Assembly: GCA_018711275.1 (NCBI GenBank)
Contig: DVIN01000003.1
Coordinates: 1-64,000 of the forward strand
DNA from: Candidatus Pullilachnospira intestinigallinarum
GTDB lineage: Bacteria; Bacillota; Clostridia; Lachnospirales; Lachnospiraceae
Length of the DNA: 64,000 nucleotides
Direction: 5' to 3'
The notes beneath the pieces are model-generated. The model worked only from the letters and a program-made list of their open reading frames with translations. It was not told the origin of the DNA and ran no database searches. The position numbers and the translations under genes were made by a program. This document shows, in pieces, positions 1-9,303 of this stretch (the stretch's first letter is position 1; each line of letters starts with the position of its first letter).

Positions 1-49
1 AAGACCGTTCCTCTGGAGTAAGTGTTATTGTTGTTGCTTTTCTTCCCAT
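1..49 (-). mobile_element. IS630-family transposase, N-terminal fragment (truncated by window edge)
   Basis: Minus-strand ATG at 49 reads MGRKATTITLTPEERS, typical of IS630-type transposase N-termini; the rest lies outside the window. Confidence 0.55.
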
Positions 50-221
50 GATATTGCCCTCCATAGTTACTGTATAGAGATTATATCATAGGTTGATTAT
101 ATAGTCGAGTTAATTAAAAACTTTTATACTATATCAACGGTGCCAACACGGTCACCTATTTTGGAGCGCTTCTGTGCGACGGCAAAGAGCTGCTGCAATA
201 ACATCCGCTCTGCCTGCTCTC

Positions 222-1298
222 TCAGAAGCGGATGGCCACCTTCAGATCCCCATACTTTCCGGAGGCATGATCGAACGCCTCCTCCCACTGCTCAATGGGA
301 AACATGGAGGACACCACGCCGTCTGTTTTCAGACTGCCATTGGCAATCTTTTTAATCACAAAGGGATAGCAGTATGGACTCAGATGTGATCCCAGTATAT
401 CCAGTTCCTTCCGGTCACCGATGATGGACCAGTCAATGGTGGCCGGCTGTCCAAACACGCTGAACTCCACAAAACGCCCCAGCTTCCGGATCATGTTCAG
501 TCCCTGCTGCACGCTGGAGGGGTGTCCCGTGGCCTCGATATAGATATCACAGCCGTACCCTTCGGTCAGTTCCATCACCCGTTTTGTCACATCCTCCTTC
601 TGCGGATTCATCGCCAGATCCGCGCCGAATTCCTTCGCCTTTTCCAGCCGGTTGTCCGCCAGATCCAAAGCGATCAGAAGGGCCGGATTTCTCATTCTGG
701 CATAGGTGATCATCCCCAGGCCAAGGGTACCGGCGCCGGAAATCACCACCACATCCTCGCTGCCGATCTGCGCCCTGTCCACCGCGTGTTTGGAACAGCC
801 ATAGGGTTCAATCAAGAGCGCTTTTTCAAGAGGCATGTCCTCCGGCACCCGGGAAATCACCGCATTTTTCGGGTAACGGACATACTCCGCCATTCCCCCG
901 TTATTTGCGCTCTGAAATCCGAAAATCGCGTGGGGCTGACACATCCAGTAGCGTCCGGATCTGCAGAACCGGCAGGTGCCGCAGGGCACAATCTGATCCG
1001 CCGTAATCCGGTCCCCCACGGAAAATCCCGTGACATTTTCCCCCAGTTTCACAATATGTCCCAAAAATTCATGCCCCGGAATAAAGGGCGGCTCCACATA
1101 GGCAGGCTGCACCTCATCCCCCCAGAACATGGCGGCCCCGTGCATACATTTCAGATCTCCGGCACAGATGCCGCAGGCCTCTGTCCTGATGATGATATCA
1201 TCCGGCCCGCACTCCGGCACCGGATAATCTGTCTCAAGCCGGTAGTCCCCCAGTCCATAGGCCACCAGCGCTTTCATGGTTTTTGGCAATTCCCCCAT
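222..1298 (-). CDS. Zinc-dependent medium-chain alcohol dehydrogenase (erythritol/threitol/sorbitol dehydrogenase-like)
   Basis: 358 aa; GHEFLGHI, CGTCRFCRSGRYWMC zinc motif, GAGTLGLG Rossmann motif; AAAGGAGG RBS. Confidence 0.88.
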   Translation of the reverse strand: MGELPKTMKALVAYGLGDYRLETDYPVPECGPDDIIIRTEACGICAGDLKCMHGAAMFWGDEVQPAYVEPPFIPGHEFLGHIVKLGENVTGFSVGDRITADQIVPCGTCRFCRSGRYWMCQPHAIFGFQSANNGGMAEYVRYPKNAVISRVPEDMPLEKALLIEPYGCSKHAVDRAQIGSEDVVVISGAGTLGLGMITYARMRNPALLIALDLADNRLEKAKEFGADLAMNPQKEDVTKRVMELTEGYGCDIYIEATGHPSSVQQGLNMIRKLGRFVEFSVFGQPATIDWSIIGDRKELDILGSHLSPYCYPFVIKKIANGSLKTDGVVSSMFPIEQWEEAFDHASGKYGDLKVAIRF

Positions 1299-1349
1299 TG
1301 AAAACCTCCTTTAATGAAATATGTTTTGTTAATCAGTTTTACATATCCG

Positions 1350-1378
1350 ATTATATATAAAGAAAAGCTTCCCGTCAA
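1350..1378 (-). promoter_or_regulatory. Predicted sigma-A promoter of the ADH gene
   Basis: Minus strand TTGACG - 17 nt - TATAAT immediately upstream of the ADH RBS. Confidence 0.65.
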
Positions 1379-1407
1379 CACTCCTTCTCATGTTTCGGAA
1401 AGCTTTT
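1363..1407 (-). terminator. Inverted repeat / possible terminator downstream of the ROK gene
   Basis: AAAAGCTTCCCG ... CGGAAAGCTTTT arms (11/12 complementary) with T-rich flanks. Confidence 0.45.
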
Positions 1408-1453
1408 TTATTCCGCCCTGTACCTTGCCGCCGGCACCCAGAGGAAACCGGTC

Positions 1454-2581
1454 TCAGATATTTTTCCAGAATTCATGTACAAAGGGAAGGGCCGCCCCGA
1501 AAGCCAGCGCCTCCCGTTTTACCTGACAGGCCACCAGAAAATCCGCGTTTCTGTCAAAGGGATTCCGTGCCAGCGCCAGCATCCTCAGCCGGTCCAGATA
1601 GGGTTCCATGCAGGCCCCCACATATCCGCCCAGAATCACCGGACAGTCAAACAACATTCTGATATTATTCACTGCAATGGCCAGATAGTCCAGATACTCC
1701 TCCCATACCTGCACACATTTTGGATCGCCCTGTGCCGTCTTTGCAAAAAACAGTTCCAGATCGCCACCGCTGTGAGCAGACAGCAGAGAGGCGTTGCAGT
1801 ACGCTTCAAAGCAGCCTGTTTTCCCGCAGTAGCATGGCCGTCCTCCCGGAATCAGCGTCATATGGCCGATTTCTCCGCTTCGCGCCCCCTCTCCTTTGTA
1901 GACTTTATGATCAATCAGGATCGCTCCTCCGATATTATTGCTGAGACTGATATAAAAAGCATCCCGCAGCTGACTGTTTTCTGAAATTTCCGCATAACCG
2001 CCGGCATCCGCATCGTTGTACAGACGGCAGGGCCAGGGAATGGATTCCCCGAGGATATCTGCCGTTGCCCCGGTAAAATCCAGAATTTTTCCATAGGATA
2101 TGCGCTGATGGTCCTCGGTCACCAGCCCGGGCACAGCGATTCCCACTCCCAGAATCCCTTCCGCACCCGTCCTGGCAGCGGCCGCGGCCTCCCCGGCCAG
2201 GCGTCCCAGAAGTTTCCGGTACTCTGTGTTCAGGGAAAAGGGCGCCCGCACCCGTTTTTCATAAATGAGATTTCCGCACAGATCCGCCGCCGTAACCATG
2301 ATATGGTTTCTTGTAATGTCCATCCCGATGGCGCTTCTGGCGGAAGCTCTCACGGAATAGGTTCTGGCGCGCCGTCCGCCGGTATGTCCTTCAAATCCAT
2401 TTTCATAGATATACCCCAGTCCCAGCAGTTCATCCAGATTCTGCTTTACGGTGGGACGGCTCAGTTTCAGCTCATAGGAAAGGGAAGGACTGGAGATTCG
2501 TCCCGCCTCGCGGATTCTGTGGAATACCCGGTTTCTGTTTTCCGCCTTTAAATCCTGATAAACATTTTTCTCCCGAACCAT
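1454..2581 (-). CDS. ROK-family transcriptional regulator
   Basis: N-terminal wHTH (RISSPSLSYELKLSRPTVKQNLDEL) plus ROK fold (CYCGKTGCFEAYC, SNNIGGAILIDHKVYKGEGARSGEIGHM); start placed at MVREKNVYQD. Confidence 0.88.
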   Translation of the reverse strand: MVREKNVYQDLKAENRNRVFHRIREAGRISSPSLSYELKLSRPTVKQNLDELLGLGYIYENGFEGHTGGRRARTYSVRASARSAIGMDITRNHIMVTAADLCGNLIYEKRVRAPFSLNTEYRKLLGRLAGEAAAAARTGAEGILGVGIAVPGLVTEDHQRISYGKILDFTGATADILGESIPWPCRLYNDADAGGYAEISENSQLRDAFYISLSNNIGGAILIDHKVYKGEGARSGEIGHMTLIPGGRPCYCGKTGCFEAYCNASLLSAHSGGDLELFFAKTAQGDPKCVQVWEEYLDYLAIAVNNIRMLFDCPVILGGYVGACMEPYLDRLRMLALARNPFDRNADFLVACQVKREALAFGAALPFVHEFWKNI

Positions 2582-2693
2582 TTTTCCGTATCCTTTCGTT
2601 CCATGCTTTCGTAAATCAAGTATACCATTTTGGAGCAAAGCAGGCAAAGCAATTTTTCTGACGCACATTTTTTTAAGAAAAGAAAAAAAATGA

Positions 2694-2721
2694 TTGATTT
2701 TTTCTGAAATCCATGTATAAT
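2694..2721 (+). promoter_or_regulatory. Predicted promoter of tRNA-Thr
   Basis: TTGATT - 16 nt - TATAAT upstream of the tRNA. Confidence 0.55.
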
Positions 2722-2744
2722 ATAGTTTGTGCCGAAAAGCACAG

Positions 2745-2817
2745 GCTGGAATAGCTCAGTCGGTAGAGCACTTCACTCGTAATGAAGGGGTCGAGAGTTC
2801 AAGTCTCTTTTCCAGCT
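2745..2817 (+). tRNA. tRNA-Thr (anticodon CGT)
   Basis: Cloverleaf: GCTGGAA/TTCCAGC acceptor, TAGCTCAGTCGGTAGAGCA D-arm, CTTCA-CTCGTAA-TGAAG anticodon arm, GAGAGTTCAAGTCTC T-arm. Confidence 0.95.
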
Positions 2818-2826
2818 TTGAAGGAA

Positions 2827-2859
2827 GAAAGCGTTTCGCAGCAGACGCTTTCTTTTTTT
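2827..2859 (+). terminator. Rho-independent terminator after tRNA-Thr
   Basis: GAAAGCGT / ACGCTTTC stem followed by TTTTTTT. Confidence 0.85.
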
Positions 2860-2923
2860 ATATTATCGGACAGCCCGCAGTGCATGTCGGGTATGCCCGA
2901 TTTCATATTTGGGAGGTATCTTT

Positions 2924-4645
2924 ATGAAACTGGAAAAGCTTGTGGGAGAACGGTTTAAGGAACGCCCCGCCGACTGTGTGGTAGACAGCCACGCGCTGAT
3001 GATCCGGGGCGGGTATATGAAGTATGTGGCCAACGGCATTTACTCCTCCTACCTTCCCCTGAGAAGGATCACCCGGAAAATCGAGCAGATTATCCGGGAG
3101 GAGATGGACGCCATCGACGGCCAGGAGGTACAGTTTCCGGTGGTGCTGCCCGCTTCTCTGTGGCAGGAATCCGGCCGGTATGAAAGCGTGGGAAAAGAAC
3201 TGCTCCGTTTTCAGGACAGAAACGGCAGCCCCATGGTACTGGGCATGACCCATGAGGAAGCAGCGGTTCATCTGGTCCGGGAATACGGCCAGAGCTACAG
3301 CCGTTATCCTTTTATGATCTATCAGATCCAGACAAAGTTCCGGGATGAGGCCCGCCCGCGTGCCGGACTGATCCGTGTCAGGGAATTTACCATGAAGGAC
3401 GCCTACTCCTTCCACACCAGCCAGGAGGATCTGGAGGCTTACTATAACCGGTGTCACAAGGCCTATGAACGGATTTTTGCCAGAGCCGGCGTGCCCCAGG
3501 TAATTTCCGTGGCCTCCGATTCCGGCATGATGGGCGGCAGCATTTCCCATGAATTTATGCTGCTGACCCCCATCGGAGAAGATTCCATCGCCATCTGTCC
3601 GGAATGCGGCTACCGGTCCAACATGGAAGCGGCGGAAAATATCATCCCCCCTATCCGGGATGAGGTCTCTGACCCTCTGACCCTGGTTTACACCCCCGAC
3701 ATCCACACCATCGAGGAAATCTGTGATTTTCTGAAAAGCCCGAAAGAAAATTCCTGCAAGGCGGTGGTCTATCAGCAGGTGCCTGACGGCAAATATGTGG
3801 TGCTTTTCCTCCGGGGGGATCTGGAGGTCAATGAGACGAAGCTGACCGGCTATCTGGGCTGTGAGATCCGCCCGGCGGAGATTACGCCTGAGTCCGGGCT
3901 CCATGCGGGATACATCGGTCCCGTGGATCTGGAAGGAGACTTTACGGTATTATACGACCGGTCTTTGGAGGGAAGGAACAATCTCTCCTGCGGAGCCAAC
4001 CGGGAGGAATATCATTATACGGGTCTGGATATGGCACGGGATGTTCCCGAAGCCAGCTATCACGATTTCGCCAAAATCCGGGAGGGCGGTATCTGCCCCT
4101 GCTGCAAAAAATCCGCCATCACCATCCGGCGTGGCATTGAGGTGGGAAATATTTTCCAGCTGGGCACCAAATATACCCGATCCATGCACATGACTTACAT
4201 CGATCCGGATGGAAACTCTCAGTATCCCATCATGGGCTGCTACGGCATCGGCGTGGGCCGTCTGGCCGCCGCTGTCTGCGAAGCCTCCCATGACGAATAC
4301 GGCCCCATCTGGCCCATGGCCATCGCTCCCTGGCAGATTCATCTGTGCGCTGTCCGGTCCGATGACGCCCAGGTACGGGAATATGCGGATCGCCTGTATG
4401 AAGAACTTCAGCGGCTCGGCGCAGAGGTGATCTACGACGACCGTCCGGTGCGGGCCGGCGTCATGTTCTCCGACGCGGATCTTCTGGGCGTTCCCATCCG
4501 TGTGGTGGTCAGCCCCCGCAACCTGAAAGATCAGGTGCTGGAGATTACCTCCAGGGATAAGACACTGTCCGAAAAAATCCCGGCGCAGGATGCGGCGGCA
4601 CGGATTCTTCAGATCGTATCCGACTTTGCCAGGAAAGAAAATTAG
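2924..4645 (+). CDS. proS: Prolyl-tRNA synthetase
   Basis: 574 aa; class II aaRS with inserted editing domain (EDSIAICPECGYRSN...), GCYGIGVGR motif 3; GGGAGGT RBS before ATG 2924. Confidence 0.95.
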   Translation: MKLEKLVGERFKERPADCVVDSHALMIRGGYMKYVANGIYSSYLPLRRITRKIEQIIREEMDAIDGQEVQFPVVLPASLWQESGRYESVGKELLRFQDRNGSPMVLGMTHEEAAVHLVREYGQSYSRYPFMIYQIQTKFRDEARPRAGLIRVREFTMKDAYSFHTSQEDLEAYYNRCHKAYERIFARAGVPQVISVASDSGMMGGSISHEFMLLTPIGEDSIAICPECGYRSNMEAAENIIPPIRDEVSDPLTLVYTPDIHTIEEICDFLKSPKENSCKAVVYQQVPDGKYVVLFLRGDLEVNETKLTGYLGCEIRPAEITPESGLHAGYIGPVDLEGDFTVLYDRSLEGRNNLSCGANREEYHYTGLDMARDVPEASYHDFAKIREGGICPCCKKSAITIRRGIEVGNIFQLGTKYTRSMHMTYIDPDGNSQYPIMGCYGIGVGRLAAAVCEASHDEYGPIWPMAIAPWQIHLCAVRSDDAQVREYADRLYEELQRLGAEVIYDDRPVRAGVMFSDADLLGVPIRVVVSPRNLKDQVLEITSRDKTLSEKIPAQDAAARILQIVSDFARKEN

Positions 4646-4653
4646 AAAGTATA

Positions 4654-4711
4654 AGCCCTGCGGGATATGCAGATCACACTTGATCTCTGCATATCCCGCA
4701 GGGCTTTTTTT
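4654..4711 (+). terminator. Rho-independent terminator of proS
   Basis: Long stem AGCCCTGCGGGATATGCAGATCA / TGATCTCTGCATATCCCGCAGGGCT followed by a T run. Confidence 0.9.
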
Positions 4712-4757
4712 CTGCAGGCATCCAGCGGCCTGCCACAAAAAATCCGCGAAGGACGCG

Positions 4758-6034
4758 TCAGGACTGCAGCAGTTCGGTCTCCAGATCCTGAAGCATGATA
4801 TCCAGGGCCTGGATTCCTCCCTCTGCCGTATACCACACAGCCGGATGTGCCAGGTAGATCAGATGGCCGTTTTTGTAGGCATCCGTTCCCTGAACCAGTT
4901 CATTTTCCATGATATCCTGAGCCAGCTGGGCACCCTCTGTGGCAATGGCTGCATCCCGGTCCAGCACAAAGATATAGTCCGGATTTTTCTCTGTCACAAA
5001 TTCAAAAGAGGCTTCATTTCCATGGGTGGAGGTATCCGCATCCGCATCAACGCCGATATTCTCAAATCCGATCTCCCTTCCGATCAGAGAGCAGCGGCCG
5101 TCATTTCCCAGCACATTGAAGCTTCCGCTGGTACACATTCCGATAATGGCAGTCTTTCCCTCAGCAAACGCCGACAGCGTCTGGATTCTTTCGTCAAAAT
5201 CACTCATCAGAGTATCCACCTGATCTTCTTTTCCAAAAATGGAAGCGATGGTCTGGGCATTTTCCGCACACTCTCCACGACACCTGCCTCGGTATCCGTG
5301 GAAAGGTAAATCACCGGCGCAATATCATTCAGGCTGTCGTAGGACGCGGACAGTCTTCCTCCGATGAAGATCACATCCGGTTCGCAGGCCATTATCACCG
5401 ATTCCAGGTGATGTTCCATGGAAAAATAATCTCTGGCGCCGCGGATAAACTCCAGCTGGGAAAGCAGGGAAAAATCAATGCTTTCTCTTTCGTAAAGCGG
5501 ATGATTTTTCCCTGCGTACACACACAGCTTTCTGTTATCCAGCGGTTCAAAGTCCAGTTTTTTATGGCCCAGAATGTGGTGAAAAGCGGTCAGCTGTTTC
5601 TTGGCGATAAATACAAGGCCCAGCTGTGCCGCACCGGTTTTCACATGATCCGTAATCTCCTCCGCCGTACCTTCCAGATGTTCAATGACATATTTTTTCT
5701 CCATCTGATTATAAAAATCGACGAGAAAACGGGAAATCAAAATGCTGGGCCAGGTGGAGACGGAAAGTTTCTCTCCCGGGTTGGCGGGAGCAATATTGCT
5801 GATCATCAGCACATTTCTCAGAATATCCCTGGCATAGTCCCGGACCGTTTCTCCGAACGGCGTCAGTTGGATGCCTTTGCTGGTTCTCTCGAAAAGCTTT
5901 TTTCCCAGTTCCTTCTCCAGCCCCGAGATCACTTTGCTCACATTAGGCTGAGAAGTATACAGACACTCTGCGGCTTTATTGAAGCTCTCGCACTCACTGG
6001 CAGTGACAAAATATTCCAGCTGCTTAATCTCCAT
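4758..6034 (-). pseudogene. Chimeric pseudogene: LysR-family regulator N-terminal part joined to C-terminal half of a siderophore ABC substrate-binding protein (FatB/YclQ-like), with a frameshift
   Basis: Frame A (6034..5207): MEIKQLEYFVTASECESFNKAAECLYTSQPNVSKVISGLE (LysR HTH) to about ...MEHHLESV, then IMACEPDVIFIGGRLSASYDSLNDIAPVIYLSTDTEAGVVESVRK (SBP). The SBP continues in another frame as NAQTIASIFGKEDQVDTLMSDFDERIQTLSAFAEGKTAIIG...LDIMLQDLETELLQS. Confidence 0.8.
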
Positions 6035-6132
6035 GAATGTCCTCCTTTTTAGTTTGTTTAGACTAACTATAAAGAAATCCATTCCTCCTGTCAAGTTTTT
6101 CCGGCCTGGGCTCTCCGGCGCTCTGCAGCAGC

Positions 6133-9100
6133 CTACTGTACCTTCTGATACAGCTGCAGCGTTTCCCGGCTGCTGCCTCCGAAAAAGAAATAATAATCAA
6201 TCTGCCCGCTTCCTTCCGTGTACACATACGGGCCATACATGGGGATATCGCAGCACATAACGGTATTTCCCGCGGCAATACCGATTCCATATCCCAGTTC
6301 GGAAACCACCAGAGGCATCCGCAGTTTCTTTCCCCCGAAACTGATATACCGGGCCTTCTGATCCACCCGTTCCAGATCCTGTGCCAGCAGGCCTTTCGCC
6401 CAGAGTTTCTCTTTCTTCCCCCAGTCAAAGTATGTCCAGGTCTGACCGGCCGGTGCTTCCTCCACCTGGCGGGGCAATGCGGCTTTCTCTGCCAGAAGAA
6501 GCCGCCCTCCTTTTTCAAGAAACTGTACCGCCCCGGTTTTCTTATCAACTCTTACGGTCAGTTTCTCCGTGGCAATCTCCACCAGGCTTTTGTTTTCTCT
6601 GGCGCTCCAGACCAAAGCAGCCGGCGGCTGATAATTCCAGAAGCCTTCCGCAAAAGGCGTCAGTCTGCCTTTCACAAACTGTACCCGAATCACATCGTCC
6701 TCTGCCGGTGAAATGCGAAGTGTTCCATAACTGCTGATCAGCTCCACATGTTGTTTCGTTCTGCGCACCATACGGACGGAATTGTCAATACGTCCGTGCC
6801 CCCTGGGCCGAAGCACACTGCTGTCCGGAGCGGTTCCGAATTTCCAGCGGGAGGGATTCACAGGCATCTCCCGGTCCGGGTGCTCTTTTCCGGTTTCCTG
6901 TATTTTTTCTGAAACTTCTGCTGATTTTCCTTCTTTCTCTCCCTTTTTTATGAGATCTCCCGATGGATCCCTGCCATGCATTCCCACTTTTTCTGTTTTC
7001 TTTTCTTTCGGAGAGGAAACCACAAGGGGCTTTGGCCCCAGATAGTCCCGCATGGCCCGCTCTTTATTTCCCTGCAGCACATCCCGGGCCATCTGCTCCT
7101 TGTCCGTGAGTTCCCGTTTTGTTTCAAACCGGAAGGGTTTTTTCGCCCTGCCTTCCAGAGAACCCATTCTCTTTTCTTCGGGTACCGGCTTCGCGATCAG
7201 ATCCGTCAGATCTCCCCGGTGAACCACCGCCAGTTCATGGAGCGCCCGGGTGGCAGCCACATAGAGCAGCTTCACATAGCCATCCTCGCAGGGATAGTGT
7301 TCCCCGGAGGGATGATAGATCAGCACCGCGTCAAATTCCAGTCCTTTGGTATACTCCACCGGAAGCACCATGATGCCGCTACCAAATTCGGCAGTCTCCA
7401 GATTGCTGTCTGCCAGCGGCAGATACTTCCCCAGGTTTTCGCTGACCGTGGCGGCCTCCTCCTGATCCCGGCAGATCACAGCGATGGTCTCCCTCTCTTC
7501 CTGCTGCCATCCCCGGATAATCTCCGCCGACTGGCGCAGCATATCCTCTTCATCTGCGCACTCCCGGATCACCACCGGATTCCCATGGCGGCTGATGGGT
7601 TCCACCGGATAAATGGAAAAATTCCCATGCCGCAGGATCTCTGTGGCAAAATCAGAGATTTCCACCGTATTCCGGTAACTTTTTTTCAGCAGTTCAAAGC
7701 TGTCGAAGGTTCCCGTCAGAATCAGATCCTGCAGTTCCTTCCAGTCGTTGAGGCCGTATCCGAAATGGATATTCTGGGAAACATCTCCCATGATGGTATA
7801 GGTACAGCCCCGCAGGCAGTAAGCCAGCGCTCCATAAGCCATCATACCGAAATCCTGGGCCTCGTCAATGATCACATGGCTGGCCTCCCGGATCCCGTCC
7901 GTCTCTTTGATCCGCTTATACAGAAAAGCCAGCGCCGCCAGATCATAGACATCGAAACAATCTTCCTCAAAGGGGACGCTTTTTTCGTTCCTTTTCTGCT
8001 CCTTTAAAAATTCGCCATACAGCCGGAAAACCGATCCCTTCCAGGCATTTCCTCCGAAATGCTGCCGGCAGGCCTTCTGAAGCTCCTTTTTCTCCTCCGG
8101 CGTACAGGAAATATATTTTCCGGACAGTTCATTTTCCAGTTTCGCCAGAAGCCGTGCATTGAGCATATTGATTTTGCTCTGCATGGACATCCGGGGATAT
8201 TCCTCCAGATACTGCCGGATGGATGCTGCGGACAACAGCAGCGCTCCTGTTTTCTTCAGGCGGATGTCCTTTGCCGGGATCTGCTGCCGCTCATAGGCGT
8301 TGCAGAATTCCTCCAGATCATGGAACCAGGAAAGACTGCCCTTCCGGCAAATCCGCGGATCCTTCCGGTCCGCCGGACGGATCCGATACTTTTCCCTGTC
8401 CCAGTCCTCATAAAGCAGGCGCACAAACAGTTCTTCCATAGTCATCTGGGAAACGCCGTATACATCCAGCTCCGGCAGCACGCCGGTGATGTAATTCAGC
8501 AGAATCCGGTTGCTGCCGATAATATAAAAATCCTCCGGGCGGAATTCCTCATAATTGTACAGAATATAGGAAATCCGGTGCATGGCCACGGTGGTCTTTC
8601 CGGATCCCGCCACCCCCTGAACAATCAGATTCGTCTTCGGGGATTTTCGGATAATGGCATTCTGCTCCTTCTGAATGGTGGCAATGATTTCCCCCAGCAC
8701 TGCTTTCTTATTTCTGGCCAGATATTTATTCAGCAGCTCATCGTTGGCCACCACATCGGAATCGTAAAAATCTTTCAGTTTGTCATTCTCGATTTCATAG
8801 GTGCGCTTCCGCTTCAGATCAATCGCAAAGGTACCCTCATTTTTCACGGTGTATCTGCAGGGGCCCAGGGAATTTTCGTAATACACGGAGGCCACGGGAG
8901 CCCGCCAGTCGATCACCAGGGGTTCCCGCCCATTTTGAGAAATCCCCACCCTTCCCACATAATAGGACTCCTCCTGGCGGATCCTGCCATCCAGGAAATC
9001 AATTCTTCCAAAGTACGGTTTCTTTCTGGCTTTCCGGCACCGGATCAGATCCCGCTGATTTTCCCGCATCTGCGACTGGGTATTAAAAAGCAGCGCCAGA

Positions 9101-9285
9101 GCTTCCTTATCCTTTGGGCCGTAGGTTTCCATCAGATCGTGCAGTTCCTCCGTAAGCTCCCTGCTCCGTCCGGCAGTCCGCTCCAGATTTTCCTGCGCCA
9201 CAGCGATAATCCTGGCCAGCTGCTCTTCCTCATCCTTCCTGGATAATCCCGGAATGGGCCGGGGGGTTTTCATCACATTTTCCAT
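6133..9285 (-). CDS. HelD-like UvrD/Rep-superfamily helicase fused to a GH31 N-terminal-like beta-sandwich domain
   Basis: 1050 aa; VQGVAGSGKTTVAMHRISYILYN Walker A, IIDEAQDFG Walker B, LLYVAATRALHELAVVHRG; charged linker; C-terminus resembles the GH31 N-domain (IRVQFVKG...PLVVSELGYGIGI...DYYFFFGGSSRETLQLYQKV). Confidence 0.82.
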   Translation of the reverse strand: MENVMKTPRPIPGLSRKDEEEQLARIIAVAQENLERTAGRSRELTEELHDLMETYGPKDKEALALLFNTQSQMRENQRDLIRCRKARKKPYFGRIDFLDGRIRQEESYYVGRVGISQNGREPLVIDWRAPVASVYYENSLGPCRYTVKNEGTFAIDLKRKRTYEIENDKLKDFYDSDVVANDELLNKYLARNKKAVLGEIIATIQKEQNAIIRKSPKTNLIVQGVAGSGKTTVAMHRISYILYNYEEFRPEDFYIIGSNRILLNYITGVLPELDVYGVSQMTMEELFVRLLYEDWDREKYRIRPADRKDPRICRKGSLSWFHDLEEFCNAYERQQIPAKDIRLKKTGALLLSAASIRQYLEEYPRMSMQSKINMLNARLLAKLENELSGKYISCTPEEKKELQKACRQHFGGNAWKGSVFRLYGEFLKEQKRNEKSVPFEEDCFDVYDLAALAFLYKRIKETDGIREASHVIIDEAQDFGMMAYGALAYCLRGCTYTIMGDVSQNIHFGYGLNDWKELQDLILTGTFDSFELLKKSYRNTVEISDFATEILRHGNFSIYPVEPISRHGNPVVIRECADEEDMLRQSAEIIRGWQQEERETIAVICRDQEEAATVSENLGKYLPLADSNLETAEFGSGIMVLPVEYTKGLEFDAVLIYHPSGEHYPCEDGYVKLLYVAATRALHELAVVHRGDLTDLIAKPVPEEKRMGSLEGRAKKPFRFETKRELTDKEQMARDVLQGNKERAMRDYLGPKPLVVSSPKEKKTEKVGMHGRDPSGDLIKKGEKEGKSAEVSEKIQETGKEHPDREMPVNPSRWKFGTAPDSSVLRPRGHGRIDNSVRMVRRTKQHVELISSYGTLRISPAEDDVIRVQFVKGRLTPFAEGFWNYQPPAALVWSARENKSLVEIATEKLTVRVDKKTGAVQFLEKGGRLLLAEKAALPRQVEEAPAGQTWTYFDWGKKEKLWAKGLLAQDLERVDQKARYISFGGKKLRMPLVVSELGYGIGIAAGNTVMCCDIPMYGPYVYTEGSGQIDYYFFFGGSSRETLQLYQKVQ

Positions 9286-9303
9286 CTCGTTTTCCTTTTC
9301 CGG

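Noticed and set aside
5255-5268. Programmed ribosomal frameshift in the LysR/SBP chimera
   Set aside because: The A-run is short, no stimulatory structure was seen, and the upstream part is an unrelated truncated gene, so mutation or sequencing error is more likely.
6063-6548. 161-aa minus-strand ORF overlapping the HelD fusion 3' end in another frame
   Set aside because: Trp/Arg-rich out-of-frame translation of the GH31-like domain; no independent evidence.
8059-9246. 395-aa plus-strand ORF (and 6976..8007)
   Set aside because: Antisense to the HelD-like gene; no domain or plausible RBS.
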